Assembly (NCBI RefSeq): GCF_013450155.1
Contig: NZ_JACCKD010000008.1
Coordinates: 218,006 to 282,005, forward strand
DNA length: 64,000 nucleotides
Source of the DNA: Haloechinothrix aidingensis
GTDB lineage: Bacteria > Actinomycetota > Actinomycetes > Mycobacteriales > Pseudonocardiaceae
Direction: 5' to 3'
Part shown: positions 38,701 through 47,826 of the stretch, piece by piece
How positions within the stretch are numbered: position 1 is the stretch's first letter
Layout of the letters: each line of letters starts with the position of its first letter
Translations under genes and position numbers: made by a program
The notes under the pieces: generated by a model
Told to the model about the DNA's origin: nothing
What the model saw: the letters and a program-made list of their open reading frames with translations, nothing else
The model's database searches: none

Positions 38701-39360
38701 TTCGAGCTTGCGGCCGATCTCGAGCAGGCCCTCGCGCACGGACTTCTCGATCGGCAGCCCGTGGTCCATCAGCTCGAGGTAGAAGTTCTCCTTGCCGAAG
38801 ATGTCCCGGTAGTCCGAGGCGGCCTGCATCGCCTCGTCGAACTGGCCGAGCCGCAGGCGGGTCTGTACCTCGCCGGAGGGGCAGCCGGTTGTGGCGATGA
38901 TGCCCTCGGCGTGCTCGGAGATCAGCTCGCGGTCCATCCGCGGCTTGCGGTAGTGGCCCTCCATGCTCGCCAGCGAGGACAGCGTGAACAGGTTGCGCAA
39001 CCCGGTCGCGTTGGCCGCGATCATCGTCATGTGCGTGTAGGCACCGGCGCCGGAGACGTCACCGCCCTCGCCGTACTCGTCCGCGCCGCGCTGGCTGCTC
39101 TGCCCCCAGAACACCGGCTTCTTGTGGAAACGGCTCTGCGGCGCGACGTAGGCCTCGATCCCGATGATCGGCTTGACGCCGGACTTGAGGGCCTGCTGGT
39201 AGAACTCGTCGGCGCCGTACATATTGCCGTGGTCGGTCATGCCCACGGCGGGCATCTCGAGCCGGGAGGCCTCGGTGAACAGGGCGGCGATTTTCGCGGC
39301 GCCGTCGAGCATCGAGTACTCGGTGTGGACGTGCAGGTGAACGAACGAGTCCTGCGACAC
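35782..39360 (-). CDS. dnaE: DNA polymerase III alpha subunit DnaE
   Basis: A 1192-residue replicative polymerase of DnaE1 type. The N-terminal PHP domain ([35 protein letters not shown]) probably gives proofreading, as in M. tuberculosis. The polymerase core has [19 protein letters not shown] and the catalytic Asp cluster [19 protein letters not shown], then [20 protein letters not shown]. The helix-hairpin-helix and OB-fold regions follow ([15 protein letters not shown]). The GTG start is preceded by GGGGAGG. It appears monocistronic. The opposite strand is open for more than 4 kb here, a common artefact of high GC. Confidence 0.98.
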   Translation of the reverse strand: MSQDSFVHLHVHTEYSMLDGAAKIAALFTEASRLEMPAVGMTDHGNMYGADEFYQQALKSGVKPIIGIEAYVAPQSRFHKKPVFWGQSSQRGADEYGEGGDVSGAGAYTHMTMIAANATGLRNLFTLSSLASMEGHYRKPRMDRELISEHAEGIIATTGCPSGEVQTRLRLGQFDEAMQAASDYRDIFGKENFYLELMDHGLPIEKSVREGLLEIGRKLELTPLATNDSHYVTQDQADSHSALLCVQAGKTLNDPNRFKFDGDGYYLKSAAEMREYWDSEVPGACDATLEIAERVESYADVYAHRDRMPRFSVPEGHTEASWLHNEVMNGLQWRFPEGVPDGYEERAEMELGVIAEKGYPAYFLVVGDLVNYAKSVGIRVGPGRGSAAGALVAYAMGITNIDPIPQTLLFERFLNPERESMPDIDIDFDDRRRGEMVRYATEKYGEDKVAQVITFGTIKTKAAIKDAARVHFGQPGFALADKISKALPPPIMAKDIPLEGIVDPEHERYAEAAEVRSLVENDQDVATIFNTAKGLEGLIRNAGVHACAVIMSSEPLMDCIPLWQREDGAVITGWDYPSCEAIGLLKMDFLGLRNLTVIEDAIGNIRANRGEEIDLDRLGLEDPESYRLLGRGDTLGVFQLDGGPMRDLLRRMQPTGFEDIVAVLALYRPGPMGVNAHNDYADRKNKRQQVIPIHPELEDPLSDILGDTYGLIVYQEQIMQIAQKVAGYSMGRADVLRRAMGKKKQEVLEKEFEGFAEGMRQSPLREGGFSEEAIKALWDTILPFAGYAFNKSHAAGYGLVSYWTAYLKANYPAEYMAALLTSVGDNKDKSAVYLSECRRLGIRVLPPDVNESAQRFAAVGDDIRFGLGAVRNVGANVVESIIATREKKGKFSSFADFMDKCDLVACNKRVVESLAKAGAFDSLGHTRLSLVQCHEEAVDAVVPLKRQEAMGQFDLFGADSSAESTESSSPLAHLDIGEDEYPRKQKLGYEREMLGLYVSGHPLDGAERVLRKHAPKPIAAILHDPPSEGEITVAGLITGLDRRVNKNGEPWAICTVEDLDASLEVLFFARAYALYSADLVEDNAVVVKGRVNWREDKMSVFGGGLVPLDLSDIGPEDEEQPFVLLASEDQLDAGAVAELKRTLEVHKGDTPVRLKLLGGSRETIFALDRFSVEPSATLMGELKAIKGISAAS

Positions 39361-39428
39361 CGCCGGCTACCTCCCCATGGCTCGCCTCGTACGTCTCCGA
39401 CCGCTCCTACCTTAGCCTCCCGGCGATC

Positions 39429-39466
39429 CGGGTGCGGGACGCGCCCGACGGCGCGTCCCGCACCCG
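39429..39466 (-). terminator. Terminator after the LAXTG surface-protein gene
   Basis: A perfect 17-bp stem, CGGGTGCGGGACGCGCC (39429-39445) with its complement (39450-39466), and a 4-base loop CGAC. It lies 54 bases beyond the stop of the LAXTG gene and before the dnaE start. Confidence 0.85.
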
Positions 39467-39519
39467 TGTTCACCGCTCGCTCACCGGCCGGTAGGCGGCC
39501 CGGTCACGTACCTGCGCGC

Positions 39520-40317
39520 TCAGCTGTTCAGGCGCGTGCGGGCGAGGTACAGCGCGGCACCGCCGCCGATCAGCAGGAGTGCGCCGACCCAGATCAGCGA
39601 GCCGGCACCGAACCCGGTGTCGGCCAGCGGCCCGGAAGCACCGGCCGGGGTCACGTCGTCCTGCTCCTCGTCCTCGGACTCGGTCGTGGTCGACTCATCG
39701 GTGGTCGACGTCGACGACACCGGGGTGGACGAGCCCGGGGTGTCGGACTCCGTGGTCTCCGAGCTCGTGGTGGTCTCCGGCGGCTCGCTGGTCTCGGAGG
39801 TGGTGGTTTCCGTCTCGCTCGGCTCCGGCGTGTCCGAGTGCGTCGGAGTCGGCGTCGAGTCATCGAGCTCACCGCAGACGAACCAGTGGCTGATCTCCGG
39901 GATCTTCCCGCCCTTGTTCAGCGGGGCCCGCAGGTCCTCCCACGGCGCCGTCCCGGACAACTCGCGCTCGCCGGGCTCGTAGACGTTGTAGCCATCGCCG
40001 CCCTTGACGACGATCCCGGTGACGTCGGAGACGGAAGCGGCGACCGAGGTGATCGTCAGGTACTGGTCATCCGTCTCGCCGTCGTCGTACTCGACGTTGG
40101 AGAGGTCGTCGTCCTCCCCGTCGTGCACCGCGATGAGCTCACCGCCGAGGCCCACGTCCGCGCAGGTCTTGGCGTTACCGCCGCCGATGTCCGCGCGCGC
40201 GTCCTCATCGCTCGTCGCGTGGGCGGCCGAGGCCCCCAGCATCATGGCCGCGGACAGCGCGGCCGCGGTGGTCGTCGCGACCACCGCACGTCGTATCCCT
40301 GGAGGGGATAAGGGCAT
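39520..40317 (-). CDS. Secreted surface protein with LAXTG sorting signal
   Basis: A 265-residue protein. A Sec signal peptide is seen at residues 1-35 (AVVATTTAAALSAAMMLGAS then AHA). A compact N-terminal domain of about 120 residues has two Cys (TCADVGLGGE and WFVCGELDD). A Thr/Ser/Glu/Pro-rich stalk of about 75 residues follows, then LADTG (231-235), a hydrophobic segment and a short basic tail RTRLNS. LAxTG is the signal for class E sortases in actinobacteria, so the protein should be anchored to the cell wall. The domain is not one I can name. A 15-bp inverted repeat lies 20 bases upstream of its start. Confidence 0.85.
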   Translation of the reverse strand: MPLSPPGIRRAVVATTTAAALSAAMMLGASAAHATSDEDARADIGGGNAKTCADVGLGGELIAVHDGEDDDLSNVEYDDGETDDQYLTITSVAASVSDVTGIVVKGGDGYNVYEPGERELSGTAPWEDLRAPLNKGGKIPEISHWFVCGELDDSTPTPTHSDTPEPSETETTTSETSEPPETTTSSETTESDTPGSSTPVSSTSTTDESTTTESEDEEQDDVTPAGASGPLADTGFGAGSLIWVGALLLIGGGAALYLARTRLNS

Positions 40318-40337
40318 AGGGCTTCTCCTTCGTAATA

Positions 40338-40390
40338 CCTGTGCGGTTGCTCCTAACCCGGGAGAGGCCGGGCACGAGCAACCGCACAGG
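40338..40390 (-). repeat. Perfect 15-bp inverted repeat between the P450 gene and the surface-protein gene
   Basis: CCTGTGCGGTTGCTC (40338-40352) and its exact complement (40376-40390) enclose 23 bases with an inner GC-rich hairpin. It is 97 bases beyond the P450 stop and 20 bases before the surface-protein start, so it may end the P450 transcript or form a structured 5' leader of the next gene. Confidence 0.75.
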
Positions 40391-40487
40391 CACGAGATGG
40401 ACAGTCTGTGTCACAGGGTCCATCGATCCATCGCCCATAAGGGTTACGCCCATTCGATAACAGAGATATATCAACCCATGGAGATAC

Positions 40488-41915
40488 TCACCGTGGCACC
40501 GCCGGATGCGGCAGCGGCTCCAGGCGAATCGGCAGCCCGTCGGTCGGGGTGGGGCCGGTGCCGTACCGCATCGGCGGCTCGTACCCGGCGGGGACGCTCC
40601 ACCGGAAGCGGAGCAGCATCTGGTGCATGATCGCCTTGACCTCCATGCTGCCGAAGTGCATACCGATGCACTTGTGCACGCCCCCACCGAACGGCGCCCA
40701 CGCGTAACGGTGCACCTTGTCCTCCCGGCGATGCTCGGCGAACCGCTCGGGGTCGAAGGTGTCCGGGTCCGGCCACCATTCCTCCATCCGCTGCGTCGGG
40801 TAGATCCCGGCGACCACCTTCGTCCCTGCGGGGATGTAGTGGCCAAGCAGCTCGGTGTCCGCGACGGCCTCACGGAACAGCCCGCCCACCGGCGCGTTGA
40901 TGCGCATGGCCTCGGCGAAGACCATGTCCAGCGCCGGTAGCCGGTCCAGGTCCTCGTAGTCGAGCGCGGGCTTGCCCAGCTCCTGCGACTCGGCGCGAGC
41001 GCGCTCCTGCCACTCGGGGTAGCGGCCGAGGTAGTAGGCCATCATCGCCAGGGTGATCGTGCTGGTGTCGTGCGCGGCCATCAGCACGAAGATCATGTGG
41101 TTGACGATGTCCTCGTCGCTGTAGCGCTCGCCGTCCTCGCTCTCGGCCCGGCAGAGCACGCTGAACAGGTCGTCGCCGTCGCCTGCCCGCTTGGCGGGCA
41201 GCTGCCTGCGGAAGTACTCCTCGAGCACGCGCCTGCCGCGCAGCCCGCGCGCCCAGGTGCCGCCGGGCAGGTTGGCCCGCACGACCGCGTGACCGCCGTG
41301 CACGGCGTCGACGAAGGCCTTGTTGATGCGGTCGGCGTCGGCACCCACGTCATCGCCGACGAAGACGTCCGTGGCGATGTCCAGGGTGAGCTGCTTGGCC
41401 GCGGTGTAGATCGGGAACCGGTCATCGGGCTGCCAGTTCGATACGCCGCGCTCGATGCTCGGGTTCATGGCGCCCAGGTAGCCGACCAGGCGGTCCTTGG
41501 TGAAGGCCTGCTGCATGATCCGGCGATGGTGCCTGTGCTCGTCGAAGTCCATCAGCATGATGCCGCGATGGAAGAACGGGCCGATGAGGTACTCGTAGAA
41601 CCCCTCGTTGGCGAACGCCTTGTCCCTGTTGATCGCCACCCTTTCCAGGGCTTCGGGGCCGTTCACAGCGACCACCTTCGTGCCGAGCAGGCCGATCCAC
41701 TGCACCGGCCCGAACCGCGCGTACCGGCGGCGGAAGAACCCCAGCATGTCCGTCAGCGCGCTGATCGAGTGCCCGATGAGCGGCAGCCCGTAGTCCCCCG
41801 GCACCGGTTTGAGCCCGGATCCGGACGGTGGCTCGGCCAGCGGCCGGACCCTGCTGGGAACCCGTTCCGACACCGAACGCGCGGCGGCTTGCACCTTGCT
41901 GGTCACTCCGGTCAT
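40488..41915 (-). CDS. Cytochrome P450 (CYP136-like arrangement)
   Basis: A 475-residue soluble P450. The haem Cys416 lies in FGGGVHKCIGMHFGS, the I-helix oxygen motif is MAAHDTSTITLAM, the K-helix ExxR is in FAEAMRINAPVGGLF, and DPDTFDPERF is the meander. No membrane anchor. It needs a ferredoxin/reductase from elsewhere. The divergent TetR regulator and the sequence style resemble the CYP136 locus of mycobacteria (Rv3058c-Rv3059), but family assignment needs a database search. The substrate is unknown; a sterol or lipid is a guess. Confidence 0.93.
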   Translation of the reverse strand: MTGVTSKVQAAARSVSERVPSRVRPLAEPPSGSGLKPVPGDYGLPLIGHSISALTDMLGFFRRRYARFGPVQWIGLLGTKVVAVNGPEALERVAINRDKAFANEGFYEYLIGPFFHRGIMLMDFDEHRHHRRIMQQAFTKDRLVGYLGAMNPSIERGVSNWQPDDRFPIYTAAKQLTLDIATDVFVGDDVGADADRINKAFVDAVHGGHAVVRANLPGGTWARGLRGRRVLEEYFRRQLPAKRAGDGDDLFSVLCRAESEDGERYSDEDIVNHMIFVLMAAHDTSTITLAMMAYYLGRYPEWQERARAESQELGKPALDYEDLDRLPALDMVFAEAMRINAPVGGLFREAVADTELLGHYIPAGTKVVAGIYPTQRMEEWWPDPDTFDPERFAEHRREDKVHRYAWAPFGGGVHKCIGMHFGSMEVKAIMHQMLLRFRWSVPAGYEPPMRYGTGPTPTDGLPIRLEPLPHPAVPR

Positions 41916-41963
41916 GGCGAGGTTCCTTTCGCGGCGCTGCGAAACGTGCCACGAGCGACGCTA

Positions 41964-41999
41964 CCGGAATCATGTGTTTCCGTAAACGGGCGTTTCCGG
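41964..41999. promoter_or_regulatory. Putative TetR operator between the P450 and TetR genes
   Basis: In the 113-base divergent gap, CCGGAA (41964-41969) and TTCCGG (41994-41999) form an inverted pair, and GTTTCCG occurs twice as a direct repeat (about 41975 and 41992), with AAACGGG between. Divergent TetR genes usually bind such sites to control both directions. Confidence 0.5.
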
Positions 42000-42028
42000 A
42001 GTTGGGGTCCTGTGCCAGACTTGAGCCC

Positions 42029-42721
42029 GTGACGCGGGCAGCGACAGGGGTCTACCGGGGCGCCTCGGCCGAGCAGCGGCGCGCGCAGCGACGCCGCAAG
42101 CTGATGGACGCGGCGCTGGACATCATCGGGACGCAGGGCTGGTCGGCCACCACCGTGCGCGGCGTGTGCGAGCACGCGCGCGTCGGTCCCCGGTTCTTCT
42201 ACGAGAGCTTCGACGACCTCGACGCGCTCGCCGCAGCCGTGCACGACGAGATCCGGGACACCGCTCTGGAGCGCGCGCTGGAGGCCGTCGCCGCGGCGCC
42301 GGACGACGTGGGCGCCAAGATCCGGGCCGGGATCGAGACCATCATCACCGACGTCACGGACGACCCGCGCCGCGCGCGCGTGGCCTTCGCCGAGGCGCAC
42401 GGCAGCGTGACCCTCATGCGCAGGCGGTTCACCGCGATGCGCACCATCGCCGGGGTCATCGTGGACCAGGCCCACGAGCTGCTCGACCTGCCCTCGGGCA
42501 GTGAGCACGTGGTCCAGGCGGTCGCGCAGCTGCTCACCGGCGGCGTCACCGAGCTCGTCCTGGTGTGGATCAACGACGGCGTAGCCATCAACCGCACCGC
42601 GCTCATCGACATCAGCGTCGAGTTCACCCGCACCATGCTCGAGAACCTGACGGAGATCACCGAGAAGGTCTCGGGCGGTTCAGGCGAGGCGCCGGGCACG
42701 GCGGGCCGGTCACGGAGCTGA
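42029..42721 (+). CDS. TetR-family transcriptional regulator
   Basis: 230 residues from the GTG at 42029. The HTH is at about residues 20-65 (RRRKLMDAALDIIGTQGWSA, TTVRGVCEHARVGPRFFYES, FDDLDAL). The C-terminal ligand domain is helical (GIETIITDVTDDPRRARVAF, FTRTMLENLTEITEKV). It is divergent from the P450 gene with an operator-like repeat between, so it probably represses the P450 and itself until a ligand binds. Its 3' end faces the secreted hydrolase gene, 38 bases away. Confidence 0.92.
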   Translation: MTRAATGVYRGASAEQRRAQRRRKLMDAALDIIGTQGWSATTVRGVCEHARVGPRFFYESFDDLDALAAAVHDEIRDTALERALEAVAAAPDDVGAKIRAGIETIITDVTDDPRRARVAFAEAHGSVTLMRRRFTAMRTIAGVIVDQAHELLDLPSGSEHVVQAVAQLLTGGVTELVLVWINDGVAINRTALIDISVEFTRTMLENLTEITEKVSGGSGEAPGTAGRSRS

Positions 42722-42759
42722 GCAACGCGGCCGAGGGCGGCGCGTACCCCGGAACCCTC

Positions 42760-44943
42760 TCAGCCCGCGGCGACGGTGCCGGTGTGGGTGCCTCGACTGT
42801 CCAGGGTGAGCGTCCGGCCGCCGGAGAAGTGCACGGTCAGTGGCCGGTCGGTGGTGATCTCGAAGCTGAACGCCTCGCGGCCGAGGCACGCCTGTCCGGC
42901 GTCGGGCTTGCCTGCCGGGTCGCCCGTCTCGATCGCCAGTGCCGCCACGTTCGCGACGGTCAGTTCCAGGTGCTGCCTGCGCTCGTGCTCGCGGGTGTCG
43001 ACGACATCGATCCGCTGCCCGACCCACGGCACGGGCCGCATGCCGCTCGGCCTGGTCAGCTCGGTGACGGGCTCGCCGCGCCCGCAGCCGTAGGAGACGG
43101 CGTCGACGTCGGCATGTCCGGGCCCCGCCGGTCGGACGTCGGATACCCAGTAGGCCCCGTCCGGAACGACGCCCGCTTCCGGGGCGAAGAACCGCCGGTC
43201 GGTGCGGAAGCTGACGTGTGCGGGCTCGGACACGCGGATCCGATCGGCGCTCCACTCCACCTCTTTCGCCCAGTCGTTCAGGGTCGCGGGCGAGCTGTGG
43301 TTGGCGGTCGGGTGCAGCCACCACACCGACGGCAGGTCCAACTCCTCGAGGCGCTCGCGCACGGCAAGGGCCTGGTTGACGTGGACCAGCTCGTCGGCAC
43401 CCGCGTACCACGACGCCAGCGGGACGTGTCGCAGGTTGCCGAGCAGCTCGACCGCGTTGCCTACCGCCGCGGCCTGAGATCCGTTGCCCTCGGCGGTGGT
43501 GCCGTTGAGCAGGTCGCCGGTGTAGCCGACCCACTGCATGGCTGCGGCGAACTCGTCCGGGTGCAGCGCCGCGATCCGGGTGGCTCCGTACCCGCCCATG
43601 GACGTCCCGCTGAGCGTCACGCGGTCGCCTTCGACCGGATAGTTGGCCTTGACGTCGGCGAGCACGTCCAGCACATCCCGTTCGCTGTATGAGGAGTACC
43701 AGCCACGCGGACCACGTCCGAGTGGGCTGGCGAAGACCCTGTTGCTCTCGCCGAAGGCCTCCGCGATCGGCGGTGGGTTCGCACCGCCACCCGGGTCCCA
43801 CATCTGCGCCGAATGGTTCTCACCTGCCCCGTGCAGCAACAGCTGCAGCTCGTGCGGAGCGGGGTCCGCCGGCCGGTAGAAGCCGTAGGGCTGGTACTTG
43901 CCGACATGGGTGAACCCCTGCGACAGGATCGAGCGATCCTCCTCGGGCAACCAGCTACCGGGCCCCGCGACGCCGTCGTGGTCGATGCCCTCGCCGCTGC
44001 CGGGATTGTGCTCGGAGATGTAGACCCGCTGCCGTAGCTTGCCCGGCGGCACCTCATCCCGGCGCGTCACTCCCCGCTCGAGGTCGGTGACGGAGACCGT
44101 GTGCGCGAAGTCCGAGATATCGCCCTCGGCCAGCGCCGCGGCCTGCGCGTTCTCCCACCAGCCCCCGCGCTCGTCGACACCACGGAAGGCGACGTTCATC
44201 AAGGCCGGGTCAGCCACCCCGTCCACCGGCCGGGCTGTGACTGCCTGCAGGCGCCAGGTGGACCCCGGTGGGCGCTGCACCGTCGTGGTGAGCAGGTTCG
44301 AGTCGGGGTCACCCTGGTCGAGCACGATGAACGTGTCGAGCCCCGAGTTGTCGAGCGTCTCGCCGGTGAACGGGTTCGCGACCAGACCCGGCCATTGCGC
44401 ACCCCGCCGCGTGGCCGGGTCGCCGTCCGTGTCGATGCCGACGACGACCTTGGCTCTGTGCGGCTCGAACATCGTGTTCAGCTCGGCGGTCACTGTCAGC
44501 GTGGTGTCGGTGACCTGCGCCCGCAACGACACCAGGTCCGCCGTGTTGTCCCGGGAGTCGGGCGGCTGACCCAAGTAGTCGGCCGCGCCGGCAGGCGAGG
44601 TGTTGCCCCAGCCGTCGTGGGTGGGGCGGACCGCCGCGTACAGGCCCTCCAGCCGATCGTCGGGCAGTCCCGCCGCGGACGCGCCGTGGTCGTCGTAGAC
44701 GTAGTCGCGATACACCAGCTCGCCGCCACAGATGTCGACGGTTCCCGCCACCCATGAGCCCTGCCCGCAATCTCGCTCGCCCCTGGCCGGAGTCCCGGTT
44801 CCGGTTGCACGCTCCTCGCCGGGCCGGTCATCAGCCGCATCGCTACCGCCTGGTGCGGCCGTCGCCGCGACCGGCGTGGCGAGACCGGCGACGACAGCGA
44901 CCGCTGCGGCACACGCCGCGCCGCGTCGAACCGAAGCGACCAC
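42760..44943 (-). CDS. Secreted alpha/beta hydrolase (esterase/prolyl-oligopeptidase-like)
   Basis: A 727-residue protein with a Sec signal peptide (GAACAAAVAVVAGLATPVAA then TAAPG). The first half is a beta-rich domain (GELVYRDYVYDDHGASAAGL, TLTVTAELNTMFEP). The second half holds the hydrolase, with LLLHGAGENHSAQMWDPGGG and the nucleophile elbow VTLSGTSMGGYGATRIAALH. A catalytic His is likely in WWLHPTANHSSP. A C-terminal beta region follows. It would act outside the cell on an ester or peptide. It is divergent from the GH20 gene, so the two may respond to related substrates, but that is inference. Confidence 0.85.
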   Translation of the reverse strand: MVASVRRGAACAAAVAVVAGLATPVAATAAPGGSDAADDRPGEERATGTGTPARGERDCGQGSWVAGTVDICGGELVYRDYVYDDHGASAAGLPDDRLEGLYAAVRPTHDGWGNTSPAGAADYLGQPPDSRDNTADLVSLRAQVTDTTLTVTAELNTMFEPHRAKVVVGIDTDGDPATRRGAQWPGLVANPFTGETLDNSGLDTFIVLDQGDPDSNLLTTTVQRPPGSTWRLQAVTARPVDGVADPALMNVAFRGVDERGGWWENAQAAALAEGDISDFAHTVSVTDLERGVTRRDEVPPGKLRQRVYISEHNPGSGEGIDHDGVAGPGSWLPEEDRSILSQGFTHVGKYQPYGFYRPADPAPHELQLLLHGAGENHSAQMWDPGGGANPPPIAEAFGESNRVFASPLGRGPRGWYSSYSERDVLDVLADVKANYPVEGDRVTLSGTSMGGYGATRIAALHPDEFAAAMQWVGYTGDLLNGTTAEGNGSQAAAVGNAVELLGNLRHVPLASWYAGADELVHVNQALAVRERLEELDLPSVWWLHPTANHSSPATLNDWAKEVEWSADRIRVSEPAHVSFRTDRRFFAPEAGVVPDGAYWVSDVRPAGPGHADVDAVSYGCGRGEPVTELTRPSGMRPVPWVGQRIDVVDTREHERRQHLELTVANVAALAIETGDPAGKPDAGQACLGREAFSFEITTDRPLTVHFSGGRTLTLDSRGTHTGTVAAG

Positions 44944-45370
44944 GTCGAGACCCTCCTTGGCTGCCGTGTCAGCGGTGACGAATCACCTCGGCTCGGATCC
45001 GCCGCCTGATTGATGTTGAGCATTCTGTCGGTCGAACACGCAATTAGCAACAGCCACGACCGGTTCCATGCACCGCCGACCCGCGCTCCGGTTCCGCGCG
45101 GTGAGCCTGGCGATCACTCTCAGGACGGTGACGCAAGGAAGCACCGGCAGCCGAATGACCTGATCACACCGCTTGATCCCAGTAGAGCGTGTAGCCTTCG
45201 TGCGCCATGCAGAGCTCTTGCGCGAATGTGCTCATTTTTGTCACGATTTCGCAGTAATACGCAGCCTCGCACGAGCCGGGTGACAGCCGGAACCCTGTGC
45301 CGGCCGGGATGCCGGCTCGGTGCCGCCCTCCGGCGCGACCTCGGCGCGCCCCTGGTGAAGGAGAACCCGC
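44944..45370. other. Divergent intergenic region, secreted hydrolase / GH20
   Basis: A 427-base region containing both promoters. It includes the relatively AT-rich TTGATGTTGAGCATTC near 45011. AAGGAG before 45371 is the ribosome binding site of the GH20 gene. No gene or strong repeat seen. Confidence 0.5.
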
Positions 45371-46951
45371 ATGACGATCACCCGTCGGTCCACGTTGCAG
45401 GGTCTCCTCGCGGGCGGGACGCTCGCAGCGATACCCGGCTGGGCGCGCGCCGCCGAGGCACCCGCGCAGCCGTGGACGATCCCCGCGATGCGCCGGTGGC
45501 GTCCGGCTCCGGGCAGCTTCCACATCAACTCCCCTGCCCGGGTCGTGGTTACCCCGCGGGAGGCCGAGGAGCTGTCACCGACGGCGGAGACGACCGCGGA
45601 GGATCTCGAGGCGCTGCTGCGGATCCCGGCGCGCGTCCTGGTCACAGCCAGACCACCCCGGCGCGGCGAGGTACGGCTGCGGCTGGGTGCCGAGGATGCC
45701 GTCCTCGGTGCCGAGGGGTACCGGATGGAGCTCGGCGCCGCGGCAGTGATCACGGCCAATACCGCAGCCGGGGCCTTCCACGGCACGCGCAGCCTGTTGC
45801 AGCTGCTGGCGCAGCCCGGTCCGGTACCCGCAGGGGTCGCGCTGGACTGGCCCCGCTACGCGGACCGTGGACTGATGGTGGACGTCGGCCGCAAGCACTT
45901 CAGCTACGAGTGGCTGGTCGCGCGGGTGCACGAGTGTGCCTACCTCAAGCTCAACTACCTGCATCTGTGGTTCACCGAGAACCTCGGCTGGCGGATCGAG
46001 AGCGAGCGGCACCCGGAGATCGTCTCGGCGGAGCACCTGACCAAGCAGCAGGTCCGCGACCTTACCGAGCTGGCGTCGCGTTACCACGTCACCGTGGTCT
46101 CCGGGATCACCATGCCGGGGCACATGGGCGCGGCGCTGGCACCGCACCCGGAGTTCCAGCTACGTGACGTCTCCGGACGGGCGAACGAGACCGCCCTGGA
46201 CTTCACGATCCCCCAGGCGCGGCAGTTCGCCTTCGACCTGGTCGACGAGTACCTGCCCCTGTTTCCGAACCAGCGCTGGACGATCAGTGCCGACGAGTAC
46301 CTGCCTGCGGCGACCTACCCGCTGTACCCGCAGCTCGAGGAGTACGCCCGGCAGCGCTACGGCGACAGTGCCAATGCCAAGGACGCGGTGTTCGGTTTCG
46401 TCAACGACATCAACGCCCATGTCCGCGCGCACGGCCGGACGGCACGTGTCTCCAACGACGATCTGGACGGCGGGGAAGCGGTCGCCGTCGACCCCGACAC
46501 GGTCGTCGAATGGTGGACGGATATCTCGCCGCTGTCGGACCCCTCGCCACCGACCCCGGCCGAGATCCTCGATAGCGGGCACGAGATCCACAACATCAGC
46601 TGGTACCCGACCTACTACTCCAACCTGGGCTTCCCGCTGCCGCCGAAACCGGACCTGGAGGGCATGTACGAGACCTGGGCCGTGCACCGCTTCCGTGGCC
46701 CCATGTACCTGCACGGCGACATCGGCGCGCCCTACCACGACATCGACCCGTCGGAACCTCGTAACTCCGGCTCGCGCCTCAACGTGTGGAACGACGACCC
46801 CGAGGCCGAGACCGAGCAGGAGATCGCCGAAGGCATCCACCCGCGTCTGCGGGTCATGGCGCAGCAAACCTGGGAGTCACCGAAGCTGGTCCCGACTTAC
46901 GCGGAGTTCGAGAAGATCATCGACGCCGTAGGCGAGCCACCCCGCACCTGA
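45371..46951 (+). CDS. Tat-exported GH20 beta-N-acetylhexosaminidase
   Basis: A 526-residue enzyme. The N terminus ITRRSTLQGLLAGGTLAA is a twin-arginine signal with a WARAAEA cleavage region. A GH20b-type N-domain (ARVLVTARPPRRGEVRLRLG, GYRMELGAAAVITANTAAGA) leads to the catalytic barrel, with YADRGLMVDVGRKHFSYEWL and LKLNYLHLWFTENLGWRIES. The catalytic Asp308-Glu309 pair is in WTISADEYLPAATY; the usual GxDE glycine pair is altered to SADE. It should release GlcNAc or GalNAc from chitin-like or peptidoglycan oligomers outside the cell. Confidence 0.88.
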   Translation: MTITRRSTLQGLLAGGTLAAIPGWARAAEAPAQPWTIPAMRRWRPAPGSFHINSPARVVVTPREAEELSPTAETTAEDLEALLRIPARVLVTARPPRRGEVRLRLGAEDAVLGAEGYRMELGAAAVITANTAAGAFHGTRSLLQLLAQPGPVPAGVALDWPRYADRGLMVDVGRKHFSYEWLVARVHECAYLKLNYLHLWFTENLGWRIESERHPEIVSAEHLTKQQVRDLTELASRYHVTVVSGITMPGHMGAALAPHPEFQLRDVSGRANETALDFTIPQARQFAFDLVDEYLPLFPNQRWTISADEYLPAATYPLYPQLEEYARQRYGDSANAKDAVFGFVNDINAHVRAHGRTARVSNDDLDGGEAVAVDPDTVVEWWTDISPLSDPSPPTPAEILDSGHEIHNISWYPTYYSNLGFPLPPKPDLEGMYETWAVHRFRGPMYLHGDIGAPYHDIDPSEPRNSGSRLNVWNDDPEAETEQEIAEGIHPRLRVMAQQTWESPKLVPTYAEFEKIIDAVGEPPRT

Positions 46952-47028
46952 CCAGCCCCGGGGGCGAGCTACGCGGACAGCGCACCAACACACTGACCCA
47001 GAATCGAGAGTCCCGGATCACTACCGGG

Positions 47029-47271
47029 CTAGTCACTGCCCGCACCACCGTCGAGCTGCCCGTCCGGCGGCGGTGCCAGCAGCAGGCAGGGCTCACACGG
47101 CATGCCCCGGATCCCGTCCAGCAGTTCCAGCTCGCCCGCCCCGAACGACACGCCGCAGTAGGCATCCAGCCGGGCAGGCACGCTCTCCGGCTCCGCGAAG
47201 ACGTGCGTGACGCGCCGCGCCTCGCCGACAGTGCCCGGCAGCGGCCGGGCCAGCAGCAGCCGCACCCCCAT
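47029..47271 (-). CDS. Small Cys-containing protein, function unknown (pair member 2)
   Basis: About 80 residues starting MGVRLLLARPLPGTVGEARR. It contains YCGVSFGAGELELLDGIRGM and a CEPC pair, which may bind a metal. Its start (ATG 47271 or GTG 47274) overlaps the stop of the preceding gene, so the two are translationally coupled. I do not recognise the family. No signal peptide or membrane segment. Confidence 0.6.
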   Translation of the reverse strand: MGVRLLLARPLPGTVGEARRVTHVFAEPESVPARLDAYCGVSFGAGELELLDGIRGMPCEPCLLLAPPPDGQLDGGAGSD

Positions 47272-47672
47272 CACGTCTCACCCCGATCGGGGTGAAGACC
47301 GGTGGGAACGGGCGAGGTCGGGGTCACACCCGTTCCCACCGGAGCCATCAACCGCGCCAGGTAGGCCGCGATCGGCCCCCGCCCGCGCCGCTGCCGCAGC
47401 TCGCTCGCCCGCTCCGGGGTCACCACACTCGGATGCACTCGCACGAACCGCACACAGGTAACACACGCCGGGCTCGGCGGCTCCAGCATCGAGCCCGGCA
47501 TCACCACATGCCCGCACAGCGCGCGGTACGTCCCACCGCGCCGCCCCGTCGCCCCGGACAGCTCGGCATGCGTGACCACGTGATCACGGCCATCGGACAG
47601 ACACCCCAACCACGACGCCCGCATACGCCGCTGACTGTCGTGATCGGACGAGGGAAACGCTTCACAGTCCAT
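47271..47672 (-). CDS. Small Cys-rich protein, function unknown (pair member 1)
   Basis: About 133 residues from ATG 47672 (MDCEAFPSSDHDSQRRMRAS); an ATG at 47696 is possible. It has a conserved-looking core (HVVTHAELSGATGRRGGTYR, ALCGHVVMPGSMLEPPSPAC) followed by CVTC, a spacing that could hold zinc. The C terminus is basic. Coupled by overlap to pair member 2. The two lie near XRE-flavoprotein-NUDIX genes in the same orientation but 150 bases or more apart. Function is unknown. Confidence 0.65.
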   Translation of the reverse strand: MDCEAFPSSDHDSQRRMRASWLGCLSDGRDHVVTHAELSGATGRRGGTYRALCGHVVMPGSMLEPPSPACVTCVRFVRVHPSVVTPERASELRQRRGRGPIAAYLARLMAPVGTGVTPTSPVPTGLHPDRGET

Positions 47673-47826
47673 CGAGAACCTGCGTGCCCAGAGCATCAAT
47701 CAGCGATCCCATAGCCAGTGCCCTCCCAGATCGAATCGACGTGGTAGTCCTGCATCGCGTGCGCGTGCACAACACCAGGAAACAACCGAAGGAGACGGAT
47801 GCCCCGGACAAACTGTCCGGGTCTGC

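Noticed and set aside
35923..40311. A 1462-codon open frame on the plus strand opposite dnaE
   Set aside because: It mirrors the dnaE coding frame, has repetitive Arg/Val/Leu/Gly-rich content and no domain. Long antisense frames are expected at this GC3.
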